In this document: positions 32,801 through 40,577 of the stretch, piece by piece
How the letters are laid out: every line of letters starts with the position of its first letter
Position numbering within the stretch: the stretch's first letter is position 1
NCBI RefSeq assembly: GCF_052076105.1
Contig: NZ_CP197245.1
Span: 3,534,001-3,598,000, forward strand
Source of the DNA: Tardiphaga sp052076105
GTDB lineage: Bacteria; Pseudomonadota; Alphaproteobacteria; Rhizobiales; Xanthobacteraceae
Direction of reading: 5' to 3'
DNA length: 64,000 nucleotides
Program-made: the position numbers and the translations under genes
Notes under the pieces: model-generated
Database searches by the model: none
The model's input: the letters and a program-made list of their open reading frames with translations, nothing else
What the model was told of the DNA's origin: nothing

Positions 32801-33582
32801 ACATCGACGTCGCCGATCAAGCTGATTTCGACGGCGGTGCGGTTGCCGTCCATCGCCTGACCGATCGATGCAACATTGGCGGGTGCGGACAGTTTGGCAT
32901 CAGCGAGATCGAACACCAGACCGGCGCTGAAGGTGAGCGTCAGCGTCTTCTCGTTCAGCACCGACGACACACCGACGCCGCCGGTCTCGAACACGAAGCG
33001 CACGAAGGTCGGCTGCACGGATGCGCGCACGCGGATCGGCGGCTTCTTCTGGCTTTCCGCGGCAGCCCGTTGCTGGCGCAAGGCGCGCTCGGCCAGGCGC
33101 GCACGCTCCGACAATTCCTTGACCACATCCTGCGGCAGACCGGGCGGCATGCCCTTCCAGGTGTCGGGCAGCAGATCGATGAAGATGCGTTCACCCGCCG
33201 TCATCGAATTGATGGTTACCCTGCGTGACAAAGCGAGACGGATCGCTGTGCCATCGGGATCGCGGCGTGCAGAGCCGATATAGTCGGGGGCGGCGTCGCC
33301 AAGAATCTCGACGGGAATATCGACCGGCCGCTTGAAACGAATGACGAGAATGGTGCCGGCCTGCGTCACCTCGGACTCCACGTCCTCGGCGAGCTTGAGC
33401 ACGATGCGGCCATAGCCGCCCGACGTGCCCATGCTGGCAGTGCCCCTCACCGCTTGCGCAGATGCGGCGTCCGGAAACGACAGCGCGAGACACACAATGG
33501 CGGCGAGACCTGCGCAACGTCGAACGGCCCGCGTCCATGCGCGAGCTTGCGTCCAACATGCAACGGCAGCCGTCCGTGCCAT
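29866..33582 (-). CDS. Giant exported TPR protein of the flagellar locus
   Basis: 1238 residues. A signal peptide (basic start, AAIVCLALSF core, cleavage near ASAQA) is followed by an N-terminal beta domain (about 45-140 and 180-290, resembling AMIN-type repeats: RIVLKLAEDVESEV, FVRFVFETGGVGVS). Then comes a long Pro/Ala/Lys linker (about 295-440), another beta region (450-650), and a helical solenoid of TPR-like repeats (about 690-1160: MDLAKFYMARGMYHEAKGVA, ELWKALAYAKQEKWVEARER, RMYAELGRYNDSLLAARTAT, AARLAMVYLMSRKPDRAIAA). It is the last gene of fliL-fliM-DUF-motE-TPR, 98 bp after motE. A periplasmic role at the motor is inferred, for example a stator partner. Confidence 0.85.
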   Translation of the reverse strand: MARTAAVACWTQARAWTRAVRRCAGLAAIVCLALSFPDAASAQAVRGTASMGTSGGYGRIVLKLAEDVESEVTQAGTILVIRFKRPVDIPVEILGDAAPDYIGSARRDPDGTAIRLALSRRVTINSMTAGERIFIDLLPDTWKGMPPGLPQDVVKELSERARLAERALRQQRAAAESQKKPPIRVRASVQPTFVRFVFETGGVGVSSVLNEKTLTLTFSAGLVFDLADAKLSAPANVASIGQAMDGNRTAVEISLIGDVDVKSFREDKSYVVDIGFQQNEKPSPLAKLPVAAPVDEKPPVTAKPPEVEKPASVPAQRSGEIVSPTSEMIAKEIVPEKKAEVAAAAPAAPVEAVKPEEPKPTPAKVVETTKPASAPEPVVAAPVKEAAAPAPVVVAPPAIAPAVVTPPVAAPAAAAAAPTEPAGMPVEVKRSSDGVRMAFAFPSPTPVALFRRGDILWLVADSTRPIDTAPIRRDSGSIIADVSTIPLEKGQAIRIRLNRPQLASLTTDDPAGAGQAWWLMLADTRQTPSQPLSAVRNIADPSRASVQVPLAKPGIKHRLVDPDAGDTLNIITALPPSRGFIRRQDFVEFSLLESIHGVVVQVNSDDVSVEASIDKVMLTKPGGLTLSAADAAPQRASTVARPIFDVGQWRKDQEGPFNARFDELINAAATAETSSLPQARMDLAKFYMARGMYHEAKGVADLAISDTKVGEESPVALIVHAVASAMMGRPEQTLKDVANPVLGPGYDAELWKALAYAKQEKWVEARERFKNAEFTLAALPADLQRAALMLALRASLEVKDYAGASSRGSELETVGISPEIKPAAMLLSGWLDEALGREKDALSKYQDVTGSLDRQSAAEAKLREVNLRQKRNEISSEDALHDLEILAVTWRGDGTEVQVLQILSRMYAELGRYNDSLLAARTATERQANSEAARQVQDEAQALFSQIYLSPKGDSLPPVDALAMFYEFRELTPIGRRGDEMIRRLADRLVAVDLLDQAAELLQYQVDHRLEGAARSQVAARLAMVYLMSRKPDRAIAALRTTRIADLNGELRQQRLLLEARAQSDIGRRELALDIISHVSGREAIRLRSDIYWSSRRWREASEQIELYYGDRWRDFSPLTSAEKSDIIRAVVGYALAEDALGLARFREKYAPLMNVGADKIAFDTASKPTSTNSSEFAAIAKMAASVDTLDGFLREMKTRFPESSAKAILPGASADPMPTGSLKPQPVVNVRKIEMTR

Positions 33583-33680
33583 TCAGAAATGTCTCTCAGC
33601 CCGATGCTCGAAGGACGGCCGATCGTCCGCCCTGTGTCGAATCTAGATTCCGCCCTCTAAGGATTTGTTAATTATTTTCT

Positions 33681-34451
33681 TTAATTCCGGCCCTGCTGGA
33701 TCGGCCTGCCTTCGATCTTGGGCAGTTCCGTCGCCGCGGCAGATCGTTCGCCGCCCGAGGCGCGGCGCGCGAGCTCGACCGTGAGGCGCTCAGCGGCCTC
33801 CGGCTGCATCAGACCGAGAATGTCGGACATCTTCCGAGGCGCGATCTGCGAGGCGATCTCGAACAACACCGGCATTTCCAGCCGGTCGAAGATCTTCGCC
33901 GCGTCCTTCGGCTTCATGCTTTCATACATGGTGACGATGCCCTTGAAGCGGGCGGCATCGACTTCGCTCTTCTGGTCGTTCGCCGTCTTGATACCGGCTT
34001 CGACGCCCTTCAATTCATCGACGCGGGTTTCGATGCGCTTCTCGGCGGCCTTCAGCAGGCTCTCGCGAATGTCGATCTCTCGGGCACGCGTTTCCAGTTC
34101 CTGACGGCGCGCTTGCAGCCGTTCGAGAATCGCGCGTTCAGCGGGCGAGATTTGAGGAGACAGCTCGACAGGCGGATTGCTGGTCGGTTCGATCGCCGCA
34201 GGCGCCGCCACCGCAGGCTTCGGCTCTTCCTTCTTGGCGGGGACCGAACCGGTAATGTCGCCGTCTACGGGCTTGCCGCCCGGGAAGTTGAACATCTCCT
34301 GCGCCCACGATCCTTTCGCAGGCCGCGGCTGCGGATCGTAGTTGAACACGTAGCCGCCATCGATCACCAGACCGGCGATCTTGAGAATCGCCAGACCGAA
34401 CACCGCCACCAAGACGACAGGAAGAATACGAACGTCCCGAAAAGCTTTCAT
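33681..34451 (-). CDS. motE: MotE-like periplasmic motility protein
   Basis: 256 residues. There is one N-terminal membrane or signal helix (about 8-30), then a Pro/Ala linker, a long coiled coil (about 100-165: ERLQARRQELETRAREIDIR ... EKRIETRVDELKG) and a C-terminal MgtE-N-like helical domain (about 175-240: GIVTMYESMKPKDAAKIFDR, LFEIASQIAPRKMSDILGLM). This is the architecture of MotE, which in Sinorhizobium stabilises the periplasmic motor protein MotC. No motC gene is in this window. The start overlaps the upstream gene stop by 4 bp, so translation is coupled. Confidence 0.85.
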   Translation of the reverse strand: MKAFRDVRILPVVLVAVFGLAILKIAGLVIDGGYVFNYDPQPRPAKGSWAQEMFNFPGGKPVDGDITGSVPAKKEEPKPAVAAPAAIEPTSNPPVELSPQISPAERAILERLQARRQELETRAREIDIRESLLKAAEKRIETRVDELKGVEAGIKTANDQKSEVDAARFKGIVTMYESMKPKDAAKIFDRLEMPVLFEIASQIAPRKMSDILGLMQPEAAERLTVELARRASGGERSAAATELPKIEGRPIQQGRN

Positions 34452-34885
34452 GCAGCGATGCCGTCAGGCCTCCTCCGCTCGGCAAACGCCTGCGCTGCCG
34501 CGGCATTGGCCCGCGCTGCGGACACCCGCGGCGCGTCAGGGTCGGTTTCGGTGAGCGGCCGTGCCGCCACCGCGATCTTCGACAACCGTCGCACGACAGC
34601 GTCGCTCTCGGCGAGCTGCGCTTTCAGCAGATCGGCCAGCGCCGTCGCAGCAGAAATCTGGCTGCCGAGATTTTCATTGACGTCGCGCACGGTGTGCTTC
34701 AGTCCGCCGATCGCACGCTCGGCGATCTCGGTCACGGTAATGAGCTCGCCGATCGTGGCCTTCAACGATTGCTCGTCCGCCTTGAGGCGCTTCAGGCGCT
34801 TGTTGAGCAACATGCAATAGGCGATGGTCAGGATCAGAAGCACCGCAACCAGGCTCTCGATCACAATTCCCAATGAATGACTCAT
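34448..34885 (-). CDS. DUF6468-type membrane-anchored flagellar-operon protein
   Basis: 145 residues. An N-terminal membrane helix (about 5-27: LGIVIESLVAVLLILTIAYC) is followed by a helical domain (about 30-115: RLKRLKADEQSLKATIGELI, AERAIGGLKHTVRDVNENLG) and a disordered Ala/Arg tail. I believe this matches the family annotated DUF6468, always found beside fliM and motE in Rhizobiales. Both ends overlap neighbours by 4 bp (ATGA), so it is cotranslated with FliM and MotE. Function unknown; a motor or C-ring accessory role is inferred from context. Confidence 0.8.
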   Translation of the reverse strand: MSHSLGIVIESLVAVLLILTIAYCMLLNKRLKRLKADEQSLKATIGELITVTEIAERAIGGLKHTVRDVNENLGSQISAATALADLLKAQLAESDAVVRRLSKIAVAARPLTETDPDAPRVSAARANAAAAQAFAERRRPDGIAA

Positions 34886-36081
34886 TGTGCCTCCATTAAT
34901 TTAGTTTGCTCATCAGCCTTCTCAAACATCGCGAAGGTTGTGTTAGGCTTGCGTAATTGTTTCGTGACTCGAATGGCAACGCGGTCGCCGACGCGCCCCA
35001 TCCGACCTTCGGTCAGAGTGACGGCTCCGCAACGCACGGCAACAAGGGTATCCGCCCGCATTTCCAGCGGCAGCGTATCGCCCACCTTGAGAAGCATCAG
35101 TTGCTTCAACGGGATCTCCGCCTCATACAACACGGCGTCGACGGCGATCTCGGCCTGAGCAATTTCAGTGGCGAGATGGCTTTCCCAGATCGGATCACGA
35201 CCGAATTTTTCGCCCATGAACATCTGCATGAGCAGGGCACGGATCGGTTCGATCGTCGCATAGGGCAGCAGCAATTCGATATTGCCGCCGCGGTCTTCCA
35301 TATCGATATGCAGGCGCACCAGGATGGCGGCATTGGCCGGACGGCTGATGGCGGCGAAGCGTGGATTGGTCTCGAGCCGGTCGATGGTGAAGGCCACGGG
35401 CGACAGTGGCCGGAACGCCTGCTCGGCGTCTGCCAGCACGACTTCGATCAGGCGCTTCACCAGATTGGTTTCGATGGTGGTATACGGACGCCCCTCGATA
35501 CGCAGCGAGGCCTGACCACGACGGCCGCCGAGCAGCACGTCGATCATCGAATAGATCAGGCTGGAATCGACGGTGGCGAGGCCGAAATTCTCCCACTCCT
35601 CTGCCTTGAACACGCACAGCACGGCAGGCAGCGGAATCGAGTTCATATAGTCGCCGAAACGCACCGAAGTGATGCGGTCGAGCGAGACTTCGACGTTGTC
35701 GGAGGTGAAATTGCGCAGGCTCGTGGTCATCAACCGCACCAGACGGTCGAACACGATTTCGAGCATCGGCAGACGCTCATACGACACCATCGAGGAATCG
35801 ATGATGGCGCGAATGCCGGAATTTTCGTCGAGATGGACCTCGTTGACGCTGAAGCCGAGGAGATTGTCGATTTCTTCCTGCGAGAGAACGCGCTCGCCAC
35901 CGTTCTTGCCGCCGCCGATATCGCGGCCGCCGTCCTCGACCATGGCGGCCCATTGCTCCGCCATAGTGCCGGTGAGTTCGTTTTCGGCAGCCGCTTTCGC
36001 CGCCTCAACGGGATCCTCTGAATCCAGAGACGCTTCCCATTCGGCGGCAATTGCGTCTTGATCGACCTGTTCGGTAGACAT
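34882..36081 (-). CDS. fliM: Flagellar motor switch protein FliM
   Basis: 399 residues. An acidic N-terminal segment precedes LSQEEIDNLLGF (about 65-76), the CheC-like middle domain (about 105-290: MVSYERLPMLEIVFDRLVRL, LRNFTSDNVEVSLDRI, SLIYSMIDVLLGGRRGQ) and the SpoA/C-terminal domain (about 310-385: EIPLKQLMLLKVGDTLPLEM, RCGAVTLTEGRMGRVGDRVA). FliM forms the C-ring with FliG and FliN and binds phospho-CheY. The insert before the LSQEEID motif is longer than in enterobacteria. It lies 18 bp after fliL. Confidence 0.97.
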   Translation of the reverse strand: MSTEQVDQDAIAAEWEASLDSEDPVEAAKAAAENELTGTMAEQWAAMVEDGGRDIGGGKNGGERVLSQEEIDNLLGFSVNEVHLDENSGIRAIIDSSMVSYERLPMLEIVFDRLVRLMTTSLRNFTSDNVEVSLDRITSVRFGDYMNSIPLPAVLCVFKAEEWENFGLATVDSSLIYSMIDVLLGGRRGQASLRIEGRPYTTIETNLVKRLIEVVLADAEQAFRPLSPVAFTIDRLETNPRFAAISRPANAAILVRLHIDMEDRGGNIELLLPYATIEPIRALLMQMFMGEKFGRDPIWESHLATEIAQAEIAVDAVLYEAEIPLKQLMLLKVGDTLPLEMRADTLVAVRCGAVTLTEGRMGRVGDRVAIRVTKQLRKPNTTFAMFEKADEQTKLMEAQ

Positions 36082-36099
36082 CAGCCTAAATCCAATTCC

Positions 36100-36591
36100 T
36101 CACTGAATGAGGATTTCCTTGAACAGCACGGCGTTCACGTGATGGGGCGAGATCGCGGCATTGACGCGCCGCGTGAGCTCTTCCTTCAACCGGAACATGC
36201 CAACGGAGCCGTTCAGATCGGTGGTGCGGAGTTCGCGGAGATAGACCTGGAACATGTCGGTGATGCGCGGCATCGACGGCGTGATCTGCGCCACCAGCGG
36301 CGCTTCCTTCACCTCGAGCACGATCTTGGCCTTGAGATATTGCACGCGCTCGCCGGGCTGACCGGCAAGGTTCACCAGGATTTCCGGCACATCGATGAAG
36401 GCGAGCGGCTTCGCAGCCGGCGCCGCCTCTTTCTTCTCTTCCTTCGAATGCCCCTTCAGGAAGAACCAGCCGCCACCGCCCGCGGCGAGCACGAGCACAC
36501 CGGCGACGATTGCGATCAGTTTGAACTTGCTCTTGGGAGCTGCCGCTTCATCCCCGGTCGGGACGCCGTCTGAAGTTTCCGTATCCGCCAT
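36100..36591 (-). CDS. fliL: Flagellar basal body-associated protein FliL
   Basis: 163 residues. A cytoplasmic acidic start precedes one membrane helix (about 25-46: LIAIVAGVLVLAAGGGGWFF) and a periplasmic SPFH-like FliL domain (about 60-160: FIDVPEILVNLAGQPGERVQ, YLKAKIVLEVKE, TRRVNAAISPHHVNAVLFKE). FliL surrounds the stator units and supports torque. It is the first gene of the minus operon ending in the TPR gene. An ftr-like half-palindrome lies upstream in the shared region with flgF. Confidence 0.95.
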   Translation of the reverse strand: MADTETSDGVPTGDEAAAPKSKFKLIAIVAGVLVLAAGGGGWFFLKGHSKEEKKEAAPAAKPLAFIDVPEILVNLAGQPGERVQYLKAKIVLEVKEAPLVAQITPSMPRITDMFQVYLRELRTTDLNGSVGMFRLKEELTRRVNAAISPHHVNAVLFKEILIQ

Positions 36592-36738
36592 CGCCTGCCC
36601 GTCCGGGGTTGGGATGAGCTCGATGCTGCAAAGCAGGCTTTAAAGACGCGATACAAATGCTGCCAGCGCCCAAGGCCCTGTGTGATCGTGACGCTAGGTC
36701 GCAATGGTTAACGGAATCTTTCTTTTAACGCTCAACTA

Positions 36739-36753
36739 GGAAAATTCTGCCGG
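36739..36753. promoter_or_regulatory. Degenerate ftr-like element, flgF enhancer range
   Basis: On the minus strand CCGGCAGAATTTTCC: one arm matches the other ftr-like sites and the second arm is degenerate. It lies 86 bp upstream of the -24 GG of the flgF promoter. Confidence 0.4.
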
Positions 36754-36838
36754 CAAATATGGTCAACAAGACCTTTCTGCCGCCCGTTTTCGCGCCTCCA
36801 AAACTACCAACAAGTTGAAAAATATAAACTTTTTGACT

Positions 36839-36854
36839 TGGCACGGCTTTCGCT
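36839..36854 (+). promoter_or_regulatory. Sigma-54 promoter of flgF-flgG-flgA-flgH
   Basis: TGGCACGGCTTTCGCT: GG and GC elements are spaced by 10 bp, and TGGCACG is identical to consensus. The predicted start is about 90 bp before the flgF ATG. Confidence 0.8.
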
Positions 36855-36953
36855 ACTCCCTTAGCGAACCGCGGCTTGGGAGAGCTGTGCGGTTTACGAG
36901 ATCCACGGCGAGCTTGGGAGAGCGGACCGCGGGAACTTAGGGGAGAACCACCG

Positions 36954-37718
36954 ATGGAGAATATGCTTCTCGTCGGACTGTCGCGGCAGATGACGCTCCG
37001 GCGTCAGATGGACGTCGTGGCGAACAACATTGCGAATATCAACACCTCGGGCTTCAAGGCCGAGCGGACGATGTTCGAGGAATATCTGAGCCCAGGCGCG
37101 CGCGAAGACAACTTCGTCGGCCGCGACCGCCGCGTGTCCTTCGTGCAGGACCGCGCCACCATGCATGATTTTGCCGGCGGCGCCCTCGAACAGACCAAGA
37201 ATCCGCTGGATGTCGCCATCGACGGCAACGCTTTCCTGGCGGTGCAGACCCCGAATGGCGAGCGCTATACCCGCGACGGCGGCATGCAGATCAACTCGCA
37301 GGGCCAGCTCGTGACGGCGGGCGGTCAGCCGGTGCTCGGCGCCAACGGCCCGATCGTATTCCAGCAGACCGACCACGACATCACCATCTCGCAGGACGGC
37401 ACGGTCACGGTGCTCGAAGGCACCAACCGTATCGACTCCGTGCGTGGCAAGATTCGCATGGTCAATTTCGCGCAGCCCCAGCGACTGGTGAAGGAAGGCT
37501 CCAACCTGTTCTCGGCCGGCCCCGGCGCCAATCCGCAGCCATCCACCACGTCGAAGCTCAATCAGGGCTTCATCGAAAAGTCGAATGTCAGCTCGGTCGC
37601 CGAAATGACCCGGATGATCGACGTCACCCGCGCCTATACCGAGCTGTCGAACATGCTGCAGTCGCAGGGCGACGCGCGGCGCTCCGCCATCGAAAAACTT
37701 GCCGACGTTCCGGCTTAA
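36954..37718 (+). CDS. flgF: Proximal rod protein FlgF
   Basis: 254 residues from the ATG at 36954, which has GGGGAGA upstream; a longer frame from 36876 begins inside the promoter leader. MLLVGLSRQMTLRRQMDVVA, NNIANINTSGFKAERTMFEE and AIDGNAFLAVQTPNGERYTR are rod-protein signatures. The C-terminus carries SVAEMTRMIDVTRAYTELSN. FlgF forms the rod together with FlgB, FlgC and FlgG. It is the first gene of flgF-flgG-flgA-flgH; flgG follows after 12 bp. Confidence 0.96.
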   Translation: MENMLLVGLSRQMTLRRQMDVVANNIANINTSGFKAERTMFEEYLSPGAREDNFVGRDRRVSFVQDRATMHDFAGGALEQTKNPLDVAIDGNAFLAVQTPNGERYTRDGGMQINSQGQLVTAGGQPVLGANGPIVFQQTDHDITISQDGTVTVLEGTNRIDSVRGKIRMVNFAQPQRLVKEGSNLFSAGPGANPQPSTTSKLNQGFIEKSNVSSVAEMTRMIDVTRAYTELSNMLQSQGDARRSAIEKLADVPA

Positions 37719-37730
37719 GGAATCTGACCC

Positions 37731-38519
37731 ATGCGCGCTCTTTACACTGCAGCGACCGGGATGGCGGCCCAGGAACTCAACGTCCAGGTCATCTCGAACA
37801 ATATCGCCAATATGCGCACGACCGGCTTCAAGAAGCAGCGTGCCGCATTCCAGGACCTCATCTACGATCACGTGCGCCGCGTCGGTGCGCAGGCATCGGA
37901 TCAGGGCACGGTCATTCCGGTCGGCGTCGATATCGGCGGCGGTGTGAAGACCGTCGGCACCCCGCGCATGATGACCCAGGGCACGCTGTCGGCGACCGGC
38001 GGCGATCTCGATATCGCAGTCCGCGGTGAAGGCTTCTTCAAGATCCAGCTCACCGATGGCACCTTCGCCTATACCCGCGATGGTTCGTTTTCTACCGACC
38101 AGCAGGGTCGCATCGTCAACGCGCAGGGCAACCTGCTGCAGCCGACGATCTCGATCCCCCAGGCGTCGTCGCAACTCTCGATCAATGCCCAAGGTCAAGT
38201 CTCGGTGATCGTGCCGGGCTCGACGACCCCGACCGTTCTCGGCCAGATCGGCCTCACCCGCTTCATCAACAAGGCCGGCCTCAATTCGATCGGCGACAAC
38301 CTGTTCACCGAAACTCCGGCCTCCGGCCCACCGCAGGACGGCGTCGCCAATGTTGACGGCTTCGGTGACATGCAGCAGCGCAACCTTGAAATGGCCAATG
38401 TCGAAGTCGTCACCGAAATCTCGGACCTGATCGCCGCGCAGCGCGCCTATGAGATGAACGCCAAGGTCATCAGCGCCGCCGACCAGATGCTGCAATCCAC
38501 CGCCGGCATGTTCCGCTGA
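37731..38519 (+). CDS. flgG: Distal rod protein FlgG
   Basis: 262 residues. MRALYTAATGMAAQELNVQV, ISNNIANMRTTGFKKQRAAF and DLIYDHVRRVG are typical for FlgG, as are ENLFTET-like DNLFTETPASGPP and the C-terminal EMANVEVVTEISDLIAAQRA, YEMNAKVISAADQMLQST. FlgG polymerises into the distal rod before the L and P rings. The stop is 11 bp before the flgA start. Confidence 0.97.
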   Translation: MRALYTAATGMAAQELNVQVISNNIANMRTTGFKKQRAAFQDLIYDHVRRVGAQASDQGTVIPVGVDIGGGVKTVGTPRMMTQGTLSATGGDLDIAVRGEGFFKIQLTDGTFAYTRDGSFSTDQQGRIVNAQGNLLQPTISIPQASSQLSINAQGQVSVIVPGSTTPTVLGQIGLTRFINKAGLNSIGDNLFTETPASGPPQDGVANVDGFGDMQQRNLEMANVEVVTEISDLIAAQRAYEMNAKVISAADQMLQSTAGMFR

Positions 38520-38530
38520 GGAGAATGATC

Positions 38531-39679
38531 ATGACATCAGCCGCGCGTTCACTTCTCCTCGCCGCCGCCCTGCTCGCTGCAGCGGCCACCGCTGCGCTCG
38601 GCCAGGCGCAGCGCGACGAGGTCATCGCATCGCCGATGCTGCGCGCCAATGTCACGGTGTCCAGCGACGTGGTGCGGATTGGCGACGTCATCGACAACGC
38701 CGGCCCCACTGCGCAGATCGCGATCTATCGGGCGCCCGACCTCGGGACCGTCGGCACGCTATCGACCGCACAGGTCATCGCGGCGTTGCGGCAGCATCAG
38801 GTGATCGGCGTCGATACACGCGAGCTCAAATCCATCACCGTGACGCGGCTGTCGCGCAGCATCGACAGCAAGGATATCGAGAACCAGGTCGCGCAGGCGC
38901 TGGAGAACCGCCACGGCCTCGGTGCCGCCGCCAATCTCAGCCTGACTTTCGACCGCGAAGTCCAGGGCCTGCAGCTCGACACCAGCAATACCGGCGCGCT
39001 GCAGCCTGTCGCGATCCGCTTCGACGCGCGCAGCGGCCGTTTCGACGTCACCTTTGCGATCAGCAACGACTCCAACGCGTCTGCCACCAAGCTGCGCTTC
39101 ACCGGCACTGCCGTCGAGACCGTAGAAGTGGCCGTACTGGCGCGCGGCGTCGAACGCAGCGAAGTGCTGAAGTCTTCCGACGTTGTCATTGAGCGCCGCC
39201 CGAAAGCCGAAGTCGGTAACGATGGCGCAACGCGCGACCGCGCCGTGGGCATGCAGAGCCGCCGCCAATTGCGCGCCGGTCAGGCAATCCGCAATGCAGA
39301 CCTCGCCAAGCCTGACCTCGTCACCCGCGATCAGGCAGTGACGCTGATCTACGAAACCGCCGGGCTCTACCTCACGCTCCGCGGCAAGGCCGTCGAAGGA
39401 GGGACCGAAGGTGACGTGGTCAATGTGATCAACCTCCAATCCAAGCGCACCGTCGCCGGCGTCGTTGTCGGCCGCGGCCAGGTCGCCGTGTCCGCTCCGA
39501 CACCGCGTCTCCCGGCGCAAGTCGAAACTCTCGCACCGTCTCCTGCTCCAACCCGCGATTCTCTCCCGTCCGAAAAAATCTCCCAGGCCAGACCTCCCCT
39601 GGCCGACTCTCCCGCTGCCACCTCTCCCGTCGCTCTTGCCGCCAACGACCACGCGCCTGTTTCTCGAAAAGCTGAGTAA
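38531..39679 (+). CDS. flgA: Flagellar P-ring assembly chaperone FlgA
   Basis: 382 residues from the ATG at 38531; the earlier ATG at 38525 is too close to GAGGAG. The signal peptide ends near ALGQAQ. There is a SAF-like domain (VLKSSDVVIERRPKAEVGND, RQLRAGQAIRNADLAKPDLV) and a beta domain (LIYETAGLYLTLRGKAVEGG, NVINLQSKRTVAGVVVGRGQV). After that a Pro/Ser tail of about 65 residues extends beyond the enterobacterial length. FlgA helps FlgI assemble the P ring in the periplasm. It lies 5 bp before flgH. Confidence 0.93.
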   Translation: MTSAARSLLLAAALLAAAATAALGQAQRDEVIASPMLRANVTVSSDVVRIGDVIDNAGPTAQIAIYRAPDLGTVGTLSTAQVIAALRQHQVIGVDTRELKSITVTRLSRSIDSKDIENQVAQALENRHGLGAAANLSLTFDREVQGLQLDTSNTGALQPVAIRFDARSGRFDVTFAISNDSNASATKLRFTGTAVETVEVAVLARGVERSEVLKSSDVVIERRPKAEVGNDGATRDRAVGMQSRRQLRAGQAIRNADLAKPDLVTRDQAVTLIYETAGLYLTLRGKAVEGGTEGDVVNVINLQSKRTVAGVVVGRGQVAVSAPTPRLPAQVETLAPSPAPTRDSLPSEKISQARPPLADSPAATSPVALAANDHAPVSRKAE

Positions 39680-39684
39680 AGTTG

Positions 39685-40437
39685 ATGTTCCAGTTCAATC
39701 GTCCTTTCGTCACCGGTGCTGCACTTCTGGCGGTCGGCTTTGCTGCCAGCGGTTGCTCGTCGATCGACCGCCTCGCCTCCATCGGCGAGAAGCCAGCGCT
39801 CACGGCGATCGAGAATCCGACGACACAGCCCGGCTACAAGCCGGTGCAGATGCCGATGCCGAAGCCGGAGGTCGCCTCCTACAACGCCAACTCACTGTGG
39901 CGCAGCGGATCGCGCGCCTTCTTCAAGGATCAGCGCGCCCGCCAGATCGGTGACATCCTCACGGTCACAGTGAACTTCACCGACAAGGCCAATATCGCCA
40001 ACGAGACCCAGCGCAGTCGCACCAATACGGAGAACTCCGGCATCACCGACTTCCTCGGTAGCAAGTTGATTCAGAACCCGGCGACTTCGGTGCTTCCGGG
40101 TCGCCTTCTGACGGCTGATGGATCGTCGTCGAGCGACGGCAAGGGCTCGGTAGCGCGGCAGGAAGCGTTGCAGACCAGCGTCGCTGCGGTGGTCACGCAA
40201 CTGTTGCCGAACGGTAATCTCGTGGTCGAGGGTAAACAGGAAATCCGCGTCAACTACGAAATCCGCGAACTGATCGTCGCAGGCATCGTGCGTCCGGAAG
40301 ACATTCAGAGCGACAACACCATCGACAGCGCCAAGATCGCACAAGCCCGCATCGCCTATGGCGGCCGCGGCCAGATCTCGGATGTCCAGCAGCCGCGCTA
40401 CGGCCAGCAGGTGATGGACGTGCTGCTGCCCTTCTAA
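39685..40437 (+). CDS. flgH: Flagellar L-ring lipoprotein FlgH
   Basis: 250 residues from the ATG at 39685; a TTG at 39682 is adjacent. A lipoprotein signal (AVGFAASGC, lipobox cysteine at about 25) is followed by the L-ring domain: NSLWRSGSRAFFKDQRARQI, GDILTVTVNFTDKANIANET, LQTSVAAVVTQLLPNGNLVV, EGKQEIRVNYEIRELIVAGI and VRPEDIQSDNTIDSAKIAQA. FlgH forms the outer-membrane L ring. It is the last gene of the operon, with a terminator 56 bp downstream. Confidence 0.97.
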   Translation: MFQFNRPFVTGAALLAVGFAASGCSSIDRLASIGEKPALTAIENPTTQPGYKPVQMPMPKPEVASYNANSLWRSGSRAFFKDQRARQIGDILTVTVNFTDKANIANETQRSRTNTENSGITDFLGSKLIQNPATSVLPGRLLTADGSSSSDGKGSVARQEALQTSVAAVVTQLLPNGNLVVEGKQEIRVNYEIRELIVAGIVRPEDIQSDNTIDSAKIAQARIAYGGRGQISDVQQPRYGQQVMDVLLPF

Positions 40438-40492
40438 CCCGCAGAGAGCTCCCACATCTCATCGTGCTCCCACGCGGTGAGGTGTTCACACG

Positions 40493-40535
40493 CGACCTTC
40501 CGTCAGCTCCCCTGGCGGAAGGTCGTCGTCGTTTT
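40493..40535 (+). terminator. Terminator of the flgF-flgH operon
   Basis: 10-bp arms CGACCTTCCG (40493-40502) and CGGAAGGTCG (40516-40525) are followed by TCGTCGTTTT. Confidence 0.7.
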
Positions 40536-40577
40536 GGGCAACCTCTAAACAAACGCGGCGAGGCGAAGCGCTGAACG

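Larger units (their letters stand above)
36592..36953. other. Divergent intergenic region fliL / flgF (362 bp)
   Basis: No gene is seen. The region carries an ftr-like element (36739-36753) and a sigma-54 promoter facing flgF (36839-36854). I found no clear promoter for fliL. Confidence 0.6.
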
